Below are positions 19,034 to 27,064 of a stretch of 64,000 nt of DNA, in pieces. The notes beneath the pieces were generated by a model. It was not told the origin of the DNA. It worked only from the letters and a program-made list of their open reading frames with translations, and ran no database searches. Origin of the DNA: Aureimonas altamirensis (GTDB taxonomy: Bacteria; Pseudomonadota; Alphaproteobacteria; Rhizobiales; Rhizobiaceae); NCBI RefSeq assembly GCF_023702225.1, contig NZ_JAMQCO010000005.1, forward strand, positions 271,846-335,845. The letters run 5' to 3'. A program made the translations under genes and the position numbers. Every line of letters starts with the position of its first letter. Within the stretch, counting starts at the first letter, position 1.

Positions 19034-19840
19034 ATGGGGGCGCCGATGATTCGCGAGCGGGACACGACCGATGCGGCAGAGACCGGCGAGGCAGGAGCGG
19101 TGCTCCTGTCCTGCCGCGGGCTGCGCCGTGACTTCGGAGGGTTCACCGCCGTCAACAATGTCGATCTCGATGTGCGGCACGGGCAGGTCCATGCCCTGAT
19201 CGGCCCCAACGGCGCCGGCAAGACGACGGTCTTCAACCTCCTGACCAAGTTCCTGCAGCCGACCAGGGGGCAGATCACCTTCGACGGCCAGGACATCACG
19301 CGTGCCTCGCCCTCCTCCGTGGCGCGCAAGGGGCTTGTCCGCTCCTTCCAGATCTCGGCCACCTTTCCTCACCTGACGGTTCTCGAAAACGTCCGGGTGG
19401 CGCTGCAGCGGCCGCGCGGCCTGGCTACACAGTTCTGGCGGCCGGTGTCTGCCCTCGACGTGTTGAACGCGCGGGCGCTCGAACTTCTCGAAGAAGTGGG
19501 ATTGGCGGAAGCGCGAAACGCGCTGGCTGCCGATCTCTCCTACGGGCGCAAGCGCGTTCTGGAGATCGCCACGACCCTGGCGCTCGACCCGAAGGTCCTG
19601 CTGCTCGACGAACCGATGGCCGGCATGGGGCAGGAGGATATCGGAACGGTATCGGAGCTCATCCGGCGCGTCGGGCGGGAACGCGCCGTGCTGATGGTGG
19701 AGCATAATCTGAAGGTGGTCGCCAATCTGTGCCAGCGGATCACCGTGCTCCAGCGCGGCGAAATCCTGGCGGCCGGAGATTACCGGACGGTCTCCGGCGA
19801 TCCGCGCGTTCGAAGCGCCTATATGGGAACACAGGAATGA
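19034..19840 (+). CDS. ABC transporter ATP-binding protein (LivG type)
   Basis: ATPase of a branched-chain-type importer, 268 aa. Walker A is GPNGAGKTT (about residue 58). The signature region reads DLSYGRKRVLEIATTLA, and Walker B is VLLLDEPMAGM; the LivG-type C terminus (MVEHNLKVVANLCQRITVLQRGEILAAGD) follows. It works at the cytoplasmic face with the LivF-like ATPase. It starts 6 bases after the binding-protein stop and overlaps the next gene by 4 bases. Confidence 0.93.
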   Translation: MGAPMIRERDTTDAAETGEAGAVLLSCRGLRRDFGGFTAVNNVDLDVRHGQVHALIGPNGAGKTTVFNLLTKFLQPTRGQITFDGQDITRASPSSVARKGLVRSFQISATFPHLTVLENVRVALQRPRGLATQFWRPVSALDVLNARALELLEEVGLAEARNALAADLSYGRKRVLEIATTLALDPKVLLLDEPMAGMGQEDIGTVSELIRRVGRERAVLMVEHNLKVVANLCQRITVLQRGEILAAGDYRTVSGDPRVRSAYMGTQE

Positions 19841-20577
19841 GCCACGCCGCCACCTCCCATCGATCGACCGATGCAGGGCATGCCCTCCTTTCGGTGCGCG
19901 GCCTGAATGCCTGGTACGGCGAAAGCCATGCGCTGCACGGGGTGGACCTCGACATCGCCAGCGGCGAGACGATCACGCTGATCGGCCGCAACGGCGTCGG
20001 AAAGACCACCACCCTGCGCGCCATCATGGGCATAATCCCCAAACGCACCGGCGCCATCCGCTTCGACGGGCGCGACATGATGCCCGTGCCGCTGCATCGC
20101 ACCGCCCATCACGGCATCGGCTTCGTGCCGGAAGAGCGCGGCATCTTCGCCTCGTTGACAGTCGAGGAGAACCTCACCTTGCCCCCGGTCGTCGGCAAGG
20201 GCGGCATGAGCCTCGACGAGATCTACGATCTCTTCCCGAACCTGCATGAGCGGCGCGGCTCGGGCGGCACGAAGCTGTCGGGTGGCGAGCAGCAGATGCT
20301 GGCCATCGCGCGCATCCTGCGGTCCGGCGTGCGCCTTCTCCTGCTGGACGAGCCCACCGAAGGGCTGGCTCCGGTGATCGTGGAGCGGATCGGCGAAATC
20401 CTGATCGAACTGAAGAAGCGCGGGCTGACCGTCCTGCTGGTGGAGCAGAACTTTCGCTTCGCGGCGCGCGTCGCCGACCGCTTCTACCTGATGGACCACG
20501 GCACGGTGGTGGACAGTTTCGCCACGCGGGATCTTGCCCATCACCAGCAACGCCTGAACGAAGTGCTGGGAGTCTGA
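19837..20577 (+). CDS. ABC transporter ATP-binding protein (LivF type)
   Basis: Second ATPase of the importer, 246 aa. Walker A is GRNGVGKTT, the signature is LSGGEQQMLAIARIL and Walker B is LLLLDEPTEGLAP; VEQNFRFAARVADRFYLMDHG is the LivF-type end. ATG 19837 overlaps the livG-type stop as ATGA, indicating translational coupling and equal amounts of the two ATPases. Confidence 0.93.
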   Translation: MSHAATSHRSTDAGHALLSVRGLNAWYGESHALHGVDLDIASGETITLIGRNGVGKTTTLRAIMGIIPKRTGAIRFDGRDMMPVPLHRTAHHGIGFVPEERGIFASLTVEENLTLPPVVGKGGMSLDEIYDLFPNLHERRGSGGTKLSGGEQQMLAIARILRSGVRLLLLDEPTEGLAPVIVERIGEILIELKKRGLTVLLVEQNFRFAARVADRFYLMDHGTVVDSFATRDLAHHQQRLNEVLGV

Positions 20578-20581
20578 GCGC

Positions 20582-21466
20582 ATGACCATGATCTTCGGCG
20601 TGCCCGTCCAGGCCCTCATGGGGCAATTGCTTGTCGGGCTCATCAACGGCTCCTTCTATGCCATGCTCAGCCTCGGCCTCGCCGTCATCTTCGGCCTGCT
20701 GCGCATCATCAACTTCGCCCATGGCGCGCAATACATGCTGGGCGCTTTCGCCGGCTATCTCCTGCTGGCCTATGGCGGCATCGGCTTCTGGCCTTCGCTC
20801 ATCCTGGCGCCCTTGATCGTCGGGCTGACCGGAGCGCTCATCGAAAGGCTCGCCCTGTCGCGTCTGTACGACCTCGACCACCTCTACGGGCTGCTGTTCA
20901 CCTTCGGCCTCGCGCTCGTGCTCGAAGGAACGTTCCGCTACTATTTCGGGGCGTCCGGGCAGCCTTACGCGCCGCCGCCGCAACTGGCGGGCGGCACCAA
21001 CCTCGGCTTCATGTTCCTGCCCAACTATCGCGGCTTCATCGTCGTCGCCTCGCTGATCGTATGCCTGGCGACATGGCTTCTGATCGAGAAGACCAAGCTG
21101 GGCGCCTATCTGCGCGCGGCGACCGAGAACCCGACCCTGGTGCGCGCCTTCGGCATCAACGTGCCGCTGCTCTTGACCTTCACCTACGGGCTCGGCGCGG
21201 CGCTGGCCGGGCTGACCGGCATTCTCGCCGCGCCCGTCTATCAGGTCAGCCCGCTGATGGGCTCCAACATCATCATCATCGTCTTCGCCGTCGTCGTCGT
21301 CGGCGGCATGGGGTCGATCGGCGGGGCCATCGTAACCGGTTATCTGCTCGGCCTCTGCGAAGGGCTGACGAAAGTCTTCTATCCGGAGGCGTCCAACATC
21401 GTCATCTTCGTCATCATGGCGCTGGTGCTGCTGGTGCGGCCCGCCGGCCTGTTCGGGAGGGCCTGA
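20582..21466 (+). CDS. ABC transporter permease (LivH type)
   Basis: Inner-membrane permease of 294 aa in the LivH family. It has about eight hydrophobic helices and the conserved features NGSFYAMLSLGLAVIFGLLRIINFAHG near the start and GMGSIGGAIVTGYLLGL near the end (EAA-like coupling region). It pairs with the LivM-type permease that begins 3 bases after its stop. Confidence 0.93.
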   Translation: MTMIFGVPVQALMGQLLVGLINGSFYAMLSLGLAVIFGLLRIINFAHGAQYMLGAFAGYLLLAYGGIGFWPSLILAPLIVGLTGALIERLALSRLYDLDHLYGLLFTFGLALVLEGTFRYYFGASGQPYAPPPQLAGGTNLGFMFLPNYRGFIVVASLIVCLATWLLIEKTKLGAYLRAATENPTLVRAFGINVPLLLTFTYGLGAALAGLTGILAAPVYQVSPLMGSNIIIIVFAVVVVGGMGSIGGAIVTGYLLGLCEGLTKVFYPEASNIVIFVIMALVLLVRPAGLFGRA

Positions 21467-21468
21467 CA

Positions 21469-22458
21469 ATGGCAAACGCAACTTACGGCGTGGCCGCCGT
21501 CGAACGCCGGGGCATGGCGCCGGCGCGGCTGGCGCTGTTGGCCATCGCCATCGGAGCCCTCATCCTCGCGCCGATGGGCTTCTACCCCGTTTTCCTGATG
21601 AAGCTCCTGTGCTTCGCGCTGTTCGCATCGGCGTTCAACCTGCTGCTCGGCTATACCGGCCTCCTGTCCTTCGGGCATGCGGCCTTCTTCGGCGGGGCCG
21701 CCTATTTCACCGCCCATGCGGTGAAGGTCTGGGGCCTGTCGCCCGAACTCGGCATCCTGGTCGGCATGGCAGGCGCCGCCGTACTCGGCCTCGTCATGGG
21801 CTTTCTGGCGATCCGCAGGCAGGGCATCTACTTCGCCATGGTGACGCTGGCGCTGGCGCAGATGTTCTTCTTCTTCTGCCTGCAGGCGCCCTTCACCCAC
21901 GGAGAGGACGGCATCCAGGCGGTGCCGAGGGGCATGCTGTTCGGCTTCATCGATCTCGGTCAGAGCCTCAACATGTACTATTTCGTGCTTGCGGCCTTCC
22001 TGATCGGCATGTTCGCCATCCACCGCATCGTGCATTCGCCCTTCGGCATGATCATGAAGTCGATCCGCGAAAACGAGAGCCGCGCCATCTCGCTCGGCTA
22101 CTCGGTCAATTCCTACAAGCTCGCGGCCTTCGTGATGTCCGCGACGCTGGCCGGGCTGGCGGGCTCCGTCAAGGCGCTGGTCTTCCAGTTCGCGACCCTG
22201 ACGGACGTCGCCTGGCAGATGTCCGGCGAAGTCATCCTGATGACGCTGCTCGGGGGCATCGGCACCATGCTCGGCCCGTTCTTCGGCGCGGCCATCGTGG
22301 TGACCCTGCAGAACTATCTGGCCACCTCGGCCTTTCCCGTCACCATCATTACCGGCCTGATCTTCATGATATGCGTGCTGGTGTTCCGGCGCGGCATCGT
22401 AGGCGAGTTCCAGAACTCCAGATTCGGCCGGCGCCTCATGGAGCGTCTCGGCGCCTGA
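21469..22458 (+). CDS. ABC transporter permease (LivM type)
   Basis: Second inner-membrane permease, 329 aa. GYTGLLSFGHAAFFGGAAYF is the hallmark LivM motif, and the C-terminal LLGGIGTMLGPFFGAAIVV is the partner motif. There are about nine hydrophobic helices. ATG 21469 follows the livH-type stop by 2 bases. The gene order (binding protein, LivG, LivF, LivH, LivM) differs from the usual KHMGF order but is complete. Confidence 0.93.
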   Translation: MANATYGVAAVERRGMAPARLALLAIAIGALILAPMGFYPVFLMKLLCFALFASAFNLLLGYTGLLSFGHAAFFGGAAYFTAHAVKVWGLSPELGILVGMAGAAVLGLVMGFLAIRRQGIYFAMVTLALAQMFFFFCLQAPFTHGEDGIQAVPRGMLFGFIDLGQSLNMYYFVLAAFLIGMFAIHRIVHSPFGMIMKSIRENESRAISLGYSVNSYKLAAFVMSATLAGLAGSVKALVFQFATLTDVAWQMSGEVILMTLLGGIGTMLGPFFGAAIVVTLQNYLATSAFPVTIITGLIFMICVLVFRRGIVGEFQNSRFGRRLMERLGA

Positions 22459-22462
22459 TCTC

Positions 22463-24052
22463 ATGTCCGATACATTCGATTACATCGTGGTCGGCGGCGG
22501 TACCGCCGGCTGCACGCTCGCCAACCGCCTCTCCGCCGGCACGCGCAGCGTGCTGTTGCTTGAGGCGGGCGGCCGCGACAATTATGCCTGGATCCACATT
22601 CCGGTCGGCTACCTGTATTGCATCGGCAATCCGCGCACGGACTGGTGCTTCTCCACGGACGCGGAAGCCGGGTTGAACGGCCGCACCCTCGGCTATCCCC
22701 GCGGCAAGGTACTGGGCGGCTGCTCGTCCATCAACGGCATGATCTACATGCGCGGCCAGGCCCGCGACTACGATTTATGGCGCCAGATGGGTTGCGACGG
22801 CTGGTCGTGGGACGACGTGCTGCCATTGTTCCGCGCGAGCGAGGATTATTATGCCGGGGCCGACGCCATGCACGGAGCCGGCGGCGAATGGCGCGTCGAA
22901 ACCGCCCGGCTGCATTGGGATATCCTCGACGCCTTCCGCGAGGCGGCCGCGCAATACGGCATCCCGAAGATCGAGGATTTCAACCGAGGCGACAATGAAG
23001 GTTCGTCCTACTTCAAGGTCAACCAGAAGCGCGGCGTGCGCTGGAATACCGTCAAGGCCTTCCTGAAGCCGGCCGCGAAGCGGCCGAACCTGTCGGTCCG
23101 GACGGGAGCACAGGTGCGCCGCCTTTTGATCGAGGACGGCCGCGTCACCGGCGTCGAGTACGAGACGGGCGGCGCGGTGCTGCGTGCGGCCTGCCGTGCC
23201 GAGGTGGTGCTGAGCGCGGGGGCCATCGGCTCGCCGCATATCCTGGAGCTGTCGGGGATCGGCGGCGGCCGCGTGCTGGCGCAGGCGGGCGTGGAAACCG
23301 TGGTCGACAGGCCGGCCGTCGGCGAAAACCTGCAGGACCACCTGCAACTGCGCTGCGCCTACAAGGTGTCGGGCATCCGCACGCTGAACGAGCGTGCGTC
23401 CACCATGGCCGGCAAGATGATGATCGGGCTGGAGTACGCCCTGTCGCGGTCGGGCCCGATGTCCATGGCGCCCAGCCAGCTTGGCGTCTTCACCCGTTCG
23501 GACCCTGCCTTCGAGACCGCCAACCTGCAATATCACGTGCAGCCTCTCAGCCTTGAGAAGTTCGGCGAGAACGTTCATTCCTTTCCGGCCTTCACGGCCA
23601 GTGTCTGCAACCTGCGGCCCGAAAGCCGCGGCAGCGTGCATGTGCGTTCGCCGGACCACCGGGTGCAGCCGGCGATCCGCCCCAATTACCTGTCTGCCGA
23701 GGCGGACAGGCGCGTGGCTGCCGATTCCATTCGGATCACCCGCGCCATCGTCGGTCAGCCGGCGCTGGCACGGTACAGCCCGCAGGAGTTCAAGCCCGGG
23801 CCGTCCTTCGAGACCCAGGAAGAGCTGGAACGCGCCGCCGGTGACATCGGCACCACCATCTTCCACCCTGTCGGAACCTGCAGGATGGGCAGCGATCAGG
23901 ACTCGGTCGTGGATCCGCGGCTTCGCGTCCGCGGCGTCGGCGGCCTGCGCGTGGCCGACGCCTCGATCATGCCGACGATCACATCCGGCAATACCAACTC
24001 GCCCACGGTCATGATCGCCGAAAAGGCGGCGCGCATGATCCTGATGGAATAG
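22463..24052 (+). CDS. GMC-family FAD-dependent alcohol dehydrogenase (choline dehydrogenase-like)
   Basis: A 529-aa flavoprotein of the glucose-methanol-choline family. The FAD-binding motif is at the very start (DYIVVGGGTAGCTLANRLSAG), with the GMC signatures GYPRGKVLGGCSSINGMIYMRGQARDYD (about 75-100) and LSAGAIGSPHILELSGIG (about 250). The catalytic region has the His in FHPVGTCRMG and the second active residue in TSGNTNSPTVMIAEKAA. There is no signal peptide, so it is cytoplasmic. Members oxidise an alcohol to an aldehyde or ketone; the substrate here is unknown but is likely what the upstream importer brings in. The gene is 4 bases after the livM-type stop. It resembles choline dehydrogenase, but no betaine gene is nearby. 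Confidence 0.9.
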   Translation: MSDTFDYIVVGGGTAGCTLANRLSAGTRSVLLLEAGGRDNYAWIHIPVGYLYCIGNPRTDWCFSTDAEAGLNGRTLGYPRGKVLGGCSSINGMIYMRGQARDYDLWRQMGCDGWSWDDVLPLFRASEDYYAGADAMHGAGGEWRVETARLHWDILDAFREAAAQYGIPKIEDFNRGDNEGSSYFKVNQKRGVRWNTVKAFLKPAAKRPNLSVRTGAQVRRLLIEDGRVTGVEYETGGAVLRAACRAEVVLSAGAIGSPHILELSGIGGGRVLAQAGVETVVDRPAVGENLQDHLQLRCAYKVSGIRTLNERASTMAGKMMIGLEYALSRSGPMSMAPSQLGVFTRSDPAFETANLQYHVQPLSLEKFGENVHSFPAFTASVCNLRPESRGSVHVRSPDHRVQPAIRPNYLSAEADRRVAADSIRITRAIVGQPALARYSPQEFKPGPSFETQEELERAAGDIGTTIFHPVGTCRMGSDQDSVVDPRLRVRGVGGLRVADASIMPTITSGNTNSPTVMIAEKAARMILME

Positions 24053-24062
24053 GAGACAGGGA

Positions 24063-24944
24063 ATGACCATGCGGATCGCCTTCGTCGGCCTCGGCAATAT
24101 GGGGCTGCCCATGGCCCTCAACCTGAAGGCGGCCGGCCATGCGGTCACCGGCTTCGACCTTGCGGAAGGCGCGCGCGCCGCCGCGCAGGCGGCCGGGCTT
24201 TCCCTGGCCGCAGGGCTTGCCGATGCCGTGGCCGATGCGGGCGCCGTCATCACCATGCTCCCGGCAGGCCGCCATGTCACCGGGGTCTGGGCGGACCTGA
24301 CGTCGCTTGCAGCGCCGGGCACGCTGCTGGTCGATTGCTCGACCATCGATGTCGGCAGCGCGCGCGAGGCGCATGCGATGGCCGGCGCTGCCGGCATGCC
24401 TTCGCTGGATGCGCCGGTATCCGGCGGCACGGTCGGCGCGGAGGCGGCGACGCTGACCCTGATGTGCGGCGGGTCCGATCAGGCGTTCTCGGCCGCGCAT
24501 CCTGTCCTGGCGTGCATGGGCAAGCGGATCGTTCATTGCGGCGCGGCCGGGGCAGGGCAGGCGGCGAAGATCTGCAACAACATGATCCTCGGCATTTCGA
24601 TGATCGGTGTCGCGGAAGCCTTCGTGCTGGCCGAAAAGCTGGGCCTGTCGCATCAGGCGCTGTTCGACGTGGCCTCCACGTCTTCCGGCCAATGCTGGTC
24701 CCTGACCACCTATTGCCCCGTACCCGGGCCGGTGCCCGGATCGCCGGCCAACCGCGAATACCGTCCGGGCTTCGCGGCCGCGCTCATGCTCAAGGATCTC
24801 GGACTGGCGCGGGAGGCCGCGGAAGCATCGGGATCGGCCACGCCTCTGGGCCGGCACGCCCAGGAAATATACGAGGCGTTCGAGGCGGCCGGCGGCGGCG
24901 GAGAAGATTTCTCGGCCGTGATCAAGTATCTTCGGAACAGGTGA
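24063..24944 (+). CDS. NAD(P)-dependent beta-hydroxyacid dehydrogenase (3-hydroxyisobutyrate dehydrogenase family)
   Basis: A 293-aa enzyme of the 3-hydroxyisobutyrate dehydrogenase / tartronate semialdehyde reductase superfamily. Rossmann motif FVGLGNMGLPMALNLKAAGH at the N terminus; DCSTIDVGSAREAH and DAPVSGGTVGAEAATLTLMCGG follow; AGQAAKICNNMILGISMIGVAEA contains the catalytic Lys. It interconverts a beta-hydroxyacid and its semialdehyde. As the last gene of the importer-GMC operon it may act on the oxidised product. It could be a true mmsB, but the other valine-degradation genes (mmsA, acyl-CoA dehydrogenase) are absent here. Confidence 0.88.
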   Translation: MTMRIAFVGLGNMGLPMALNLKAAGHAVTGFDLAEGARAAAQAAGLSLAAGLADAVADAGAVITMLPAGRHVTGVWADLTSLAAPGTLLVDCSTIDVGSAREAHAMAGAAGMPSLDAPVSGGTVGAEAATLTLMCGGSDQAFSAAHPVLACMGKRIVHCGAAGAGQAAKICNNMILGISMIGVAEAFVLAEKLGLSHQALFDVASTSSGQCWSLTTYCPVPGPVPGSPANREYRPGFAAALMLKDLGLAREAAEASGSATPLGRHAQEIYEAFEAAGGGGEDFSAVIKYLRNR

Positions 24945-24948
24945 TGGA

Positions 24949-25179
24949 TCAGGCGGATGGGCGCTCCGTCAGCACGTAGCCCTCCGAAACCAGTTCCGTC
25001 ACGTTGAGTGACGGACGACGGTAACCGAACTCGCGGCGCTCGTCGTCGCTGAGGACGATCTCCCAGATGGATCCGCGATGATGACCGTGATAGCGGCCTG
25101 CCGGCAGCACGCGACGACGCACCATGACTTCGTCGGGGACGATGAAGGTCTCGACCGTATTCGGGGTAATGCTGCCCAT
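24949..25179 (-). CDS. small protein of unknown function
   Basis: I do not recognise this 76-aa protein. It starts MGSITPNTVETFIVPDEVMVRRR and contains a basic/His patch (AGRYHGHHRGS), then EIVLSDDERREFGYRRP. It has no membrane segment or signal peptide and looks like a small soluble protein. GGAGG lies 8 bases before ATG 25179, which fixes that start over an upstream ATG at 25212 without a ribosome site. It is convergent with the importer operon (4-base gap). Confidence 0.6.
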   Translation of the reverse strand: MGSITPNTVETFIVPDEVMVRRRVLPAGRYHGHHRGSIWEIVLSDDERREFGYRRPSLNVTELVSEGYVLTERPSA

Positions 25180-25251
25180 GATGATCGCCTCCACGATTAA
25201 CGCACTTTTCATGATTTAGGCGATAATGCGGCAAATGGGAGTCTCGTTCCG

Positions 25252-25407
25252 TCACCTGCGTCGTTGTGGCAGGGCTGCCAGGATGCTTGCGCGCTCGGCG
25301 TCGCTCATGCTGCCCCAACGGGCGATCTCGTCGATCGTGCGCAGGCATGCGGTGCACTGGCCAATTCGTTTGTCGAATGTGCAGATCTTCAGGCAGGGGC
25401 TTTCCAT
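25252..25407 (-). CDS. DUF1289 family protein
   Basis: A 51-aa protein, MESPCLKICTFDKRIGQCTACLRT then IDEIARWGSMSDAERASILAALPQR. The Cys pattern SPCxxICxxD...CxxCxRT and the E(I/L)xxWxxM block are the signature of DUF1289, a small Cys-rich family probably binding a metal or iron-sulfur centre (inference from four Cys). Its function is unknown. It lies 22 bases downstream of the diguanylate cyclase on the same strand and may be co-transcribed. Confidence 0.85.
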   Translation of the reverse strand: MESPCLKICTFDKRIGQCTACLRTIDEIARWGSMSDAERASILAALPQRRR

Positions 25408-25429
25408 GGCTATCGGCGTAGCGCCTGGT

Positions 25430-26821
25430 TTACGCCGGGACAAGCTCGGACATCACCCTGTTGCGCCCGCCCTTCTTGGCTGAGTAGAGAAGCCTGTCGG
25501 CCTTCTGCAGCGCGTCGGACAGGCTGTGTCCATCCGGCCCCGCCGAACTGATGCCGATGCTGACCGTAATGCCGAACGGGCGTGCCTCGCGCGTTTCGAT
25601 CGACATCAGGGATATCGCCTCCCGCAACCTTTCCGCAAACAGGAAGGCCTCGCGGGTCCTCGTGTTCGGGAGAACGAGGGCAAACTCTTCGCCGCCCATG
25701 CGGCCGAACTGGTCGCCCGCGCGCAACGCCCTGCGCACCGCTCCGGCAAAATCCCGCAAGGCGGCATCGCCGGCCGCATGGCCGTAGGTATCGTTGATGA
25801 GCTTGAAGCGGTCGACATCGAGCACCAGCACGGCGCAGCGTGCGTCCGCGGCGGCGTTGCGAGCTCGGCGCAGAAATTCCGAACGGGAAAGCGCCCCGGT
25901 CAGGAAGTCCGTTGCCAGCGCCTTCTGCAACTGCCGCACAAGGACAAGACGGCTCGAGCTGATGGACGATACGGCGAGGGGACCGAGGATCAGCAGGGTC
26001 AACGCGAACCGAAGCGAAATGATATTGCAAGCGTTTTCCAGATCGACGCGCATATCGACCAGCCCGGATGCGATCGCGACATTGGCCAGCACCAGATACA
26101 GGAGAAGGACGATCGTATTGGTGAAGAGCGGCAGCGAGATCGCGAACCACAGCAATGCGGGAAGCGGGAAGAAAACGGCTGCCGGGCCACCGATCACGAC
26201 ACCGAATATGCAGCACAGGCCGAGCGTGAGCGTCGGGCCCGCCAGCCGCCGCAGGGATGTTCCGTCGGCGCCATGCTGCCTGAGGGCACGACGCCAGCGA
26301 TGGGGAAACGTCGCGATGAAGGGCAGGATGGCGACGTAGCTCGTCATCTCGGCCGAAAGCCATTCTGCAAAGGCGACGATCACCGCGTCGCCGAAAAGCA
26401 CGTTGCACGCCAGTGCGCCAGCGGCCGCCGTCATCATGGCAGGGACGCACGCCGCCGCCGCCAGCTTGATGACGGAATTGGGGCGCCGCAAGCGGAACTC
26501 CTGAGGCGAAAACTGGCGAAACACCAAGACACCGGCGGCGACGCCGCCAAGATTGGCCATATTCAGCAACAGCGTGGCGTTCATCGTGCTTCCGGTCCCA
26601 ATGTCTGCCGCTCCGTAGCCGGCAACCACCGCAAGCCAGTCCAGTGGATGTCCGAGACTGCGATGGCGGGTAAACAGGCCGACGACGATGGCATTGGCGG
26701 GCCAGAATGTGGCCAGAAGGCCGGCGGGGCGAGACGTTATGCCGGCAAGGCACGCGATGAAAACGATTACGAATATCAGGACAATGCGAACGGCCCGCTT
26801 GCGGGAGGCTTCTGTCGTCAT
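25430..26821 (-). CDS. MASE1-GGDEF diguanylate cyclase
   Basis: A membrane diguanylate cyclase of 463 aa that makes c-di-GMP from two GTP. The first ~290 residues are a multi-helix (about 8) MASE1-type sensor domain with the typical ATFWPANAI motif. The GGDEF domain covers about 300-460: DVDRFKLINDTYGHAAGDAALR and RMGGEEFALVLP give an intact GGEEF active site. RAGD sits five residues before it, matching the RxxD inhibitory site, so product feedback is expected. No EAL domain is present. The start is uncertain: ATG 26821 has GGAAAG nearby, while ATG 26842 adds seven residues. Confidence 0.9.
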   Translation of the reverse strand: MTTEASRKRAVRIVLIFVIVFIACLAGITSRPAGLLATFWPANAIVVGLFTRHRSLGHPLDWLAVVAGYGAADIGTGSTMNATLLLNMANLGGVAAGVLVFRQFSPQEFRLRRPNSVIKLAAAACVPAMMTAAAGALACNVLFGDAVIVAFAEWLSAEMTSYVAILPFIATFPHRWRRALRQHGADGTSLRRLAGPTLTLGLCCIFGVVIGGPAAVFFPLPALLWFAISLPLFTNTIVLLLYLVLANVAIASGLVDMRVDLENACNIISLRFALTLLILGPLAVSSISSSRLVLVRQLQKALATDFLTGALSRSEFLRRARNAAADARCAVLVLDVDRFKLINDTYGHAAGDAALRDFAGAVRRALRAGDQFGRMGGEEFALVLPNTRTREAFLFAERLREAISLMSIETREARPFGITVSIGISSAGPDGHSLSDALQKADRLLYSAKKGGRNRVMSELVPA

Positions 26822-27064
26822 GGCTTTCCAGCTTTCACGCATGAATACGCGCCATCGGGAGTCGGACCCGGATACGGCGGCTGCAGAGTTGGACGTGACA
26901 TATCCAGAGTATTGTATGCGTGCAATCTAAGGATGCATTCCTAAAGCATGACTACTCCTTTTTGGTAATGTTTCCGCAAGAGGTTCCGGCTGCCATCCCG
27001 GCCCGTACAGGGGAAATGTCATTCTTGATCGACGAGAAAAGGCCCCAGGGCCGGAGGAGTTCAG

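Noticed and set aside
22463..24052. Choline dehydrogenase (betA) assignment for the first GMC gene
   Set aside because: Similar overall, but no betB, betI or choline transporter is near; the importer is of branched-chain type, so only the family is claimed.
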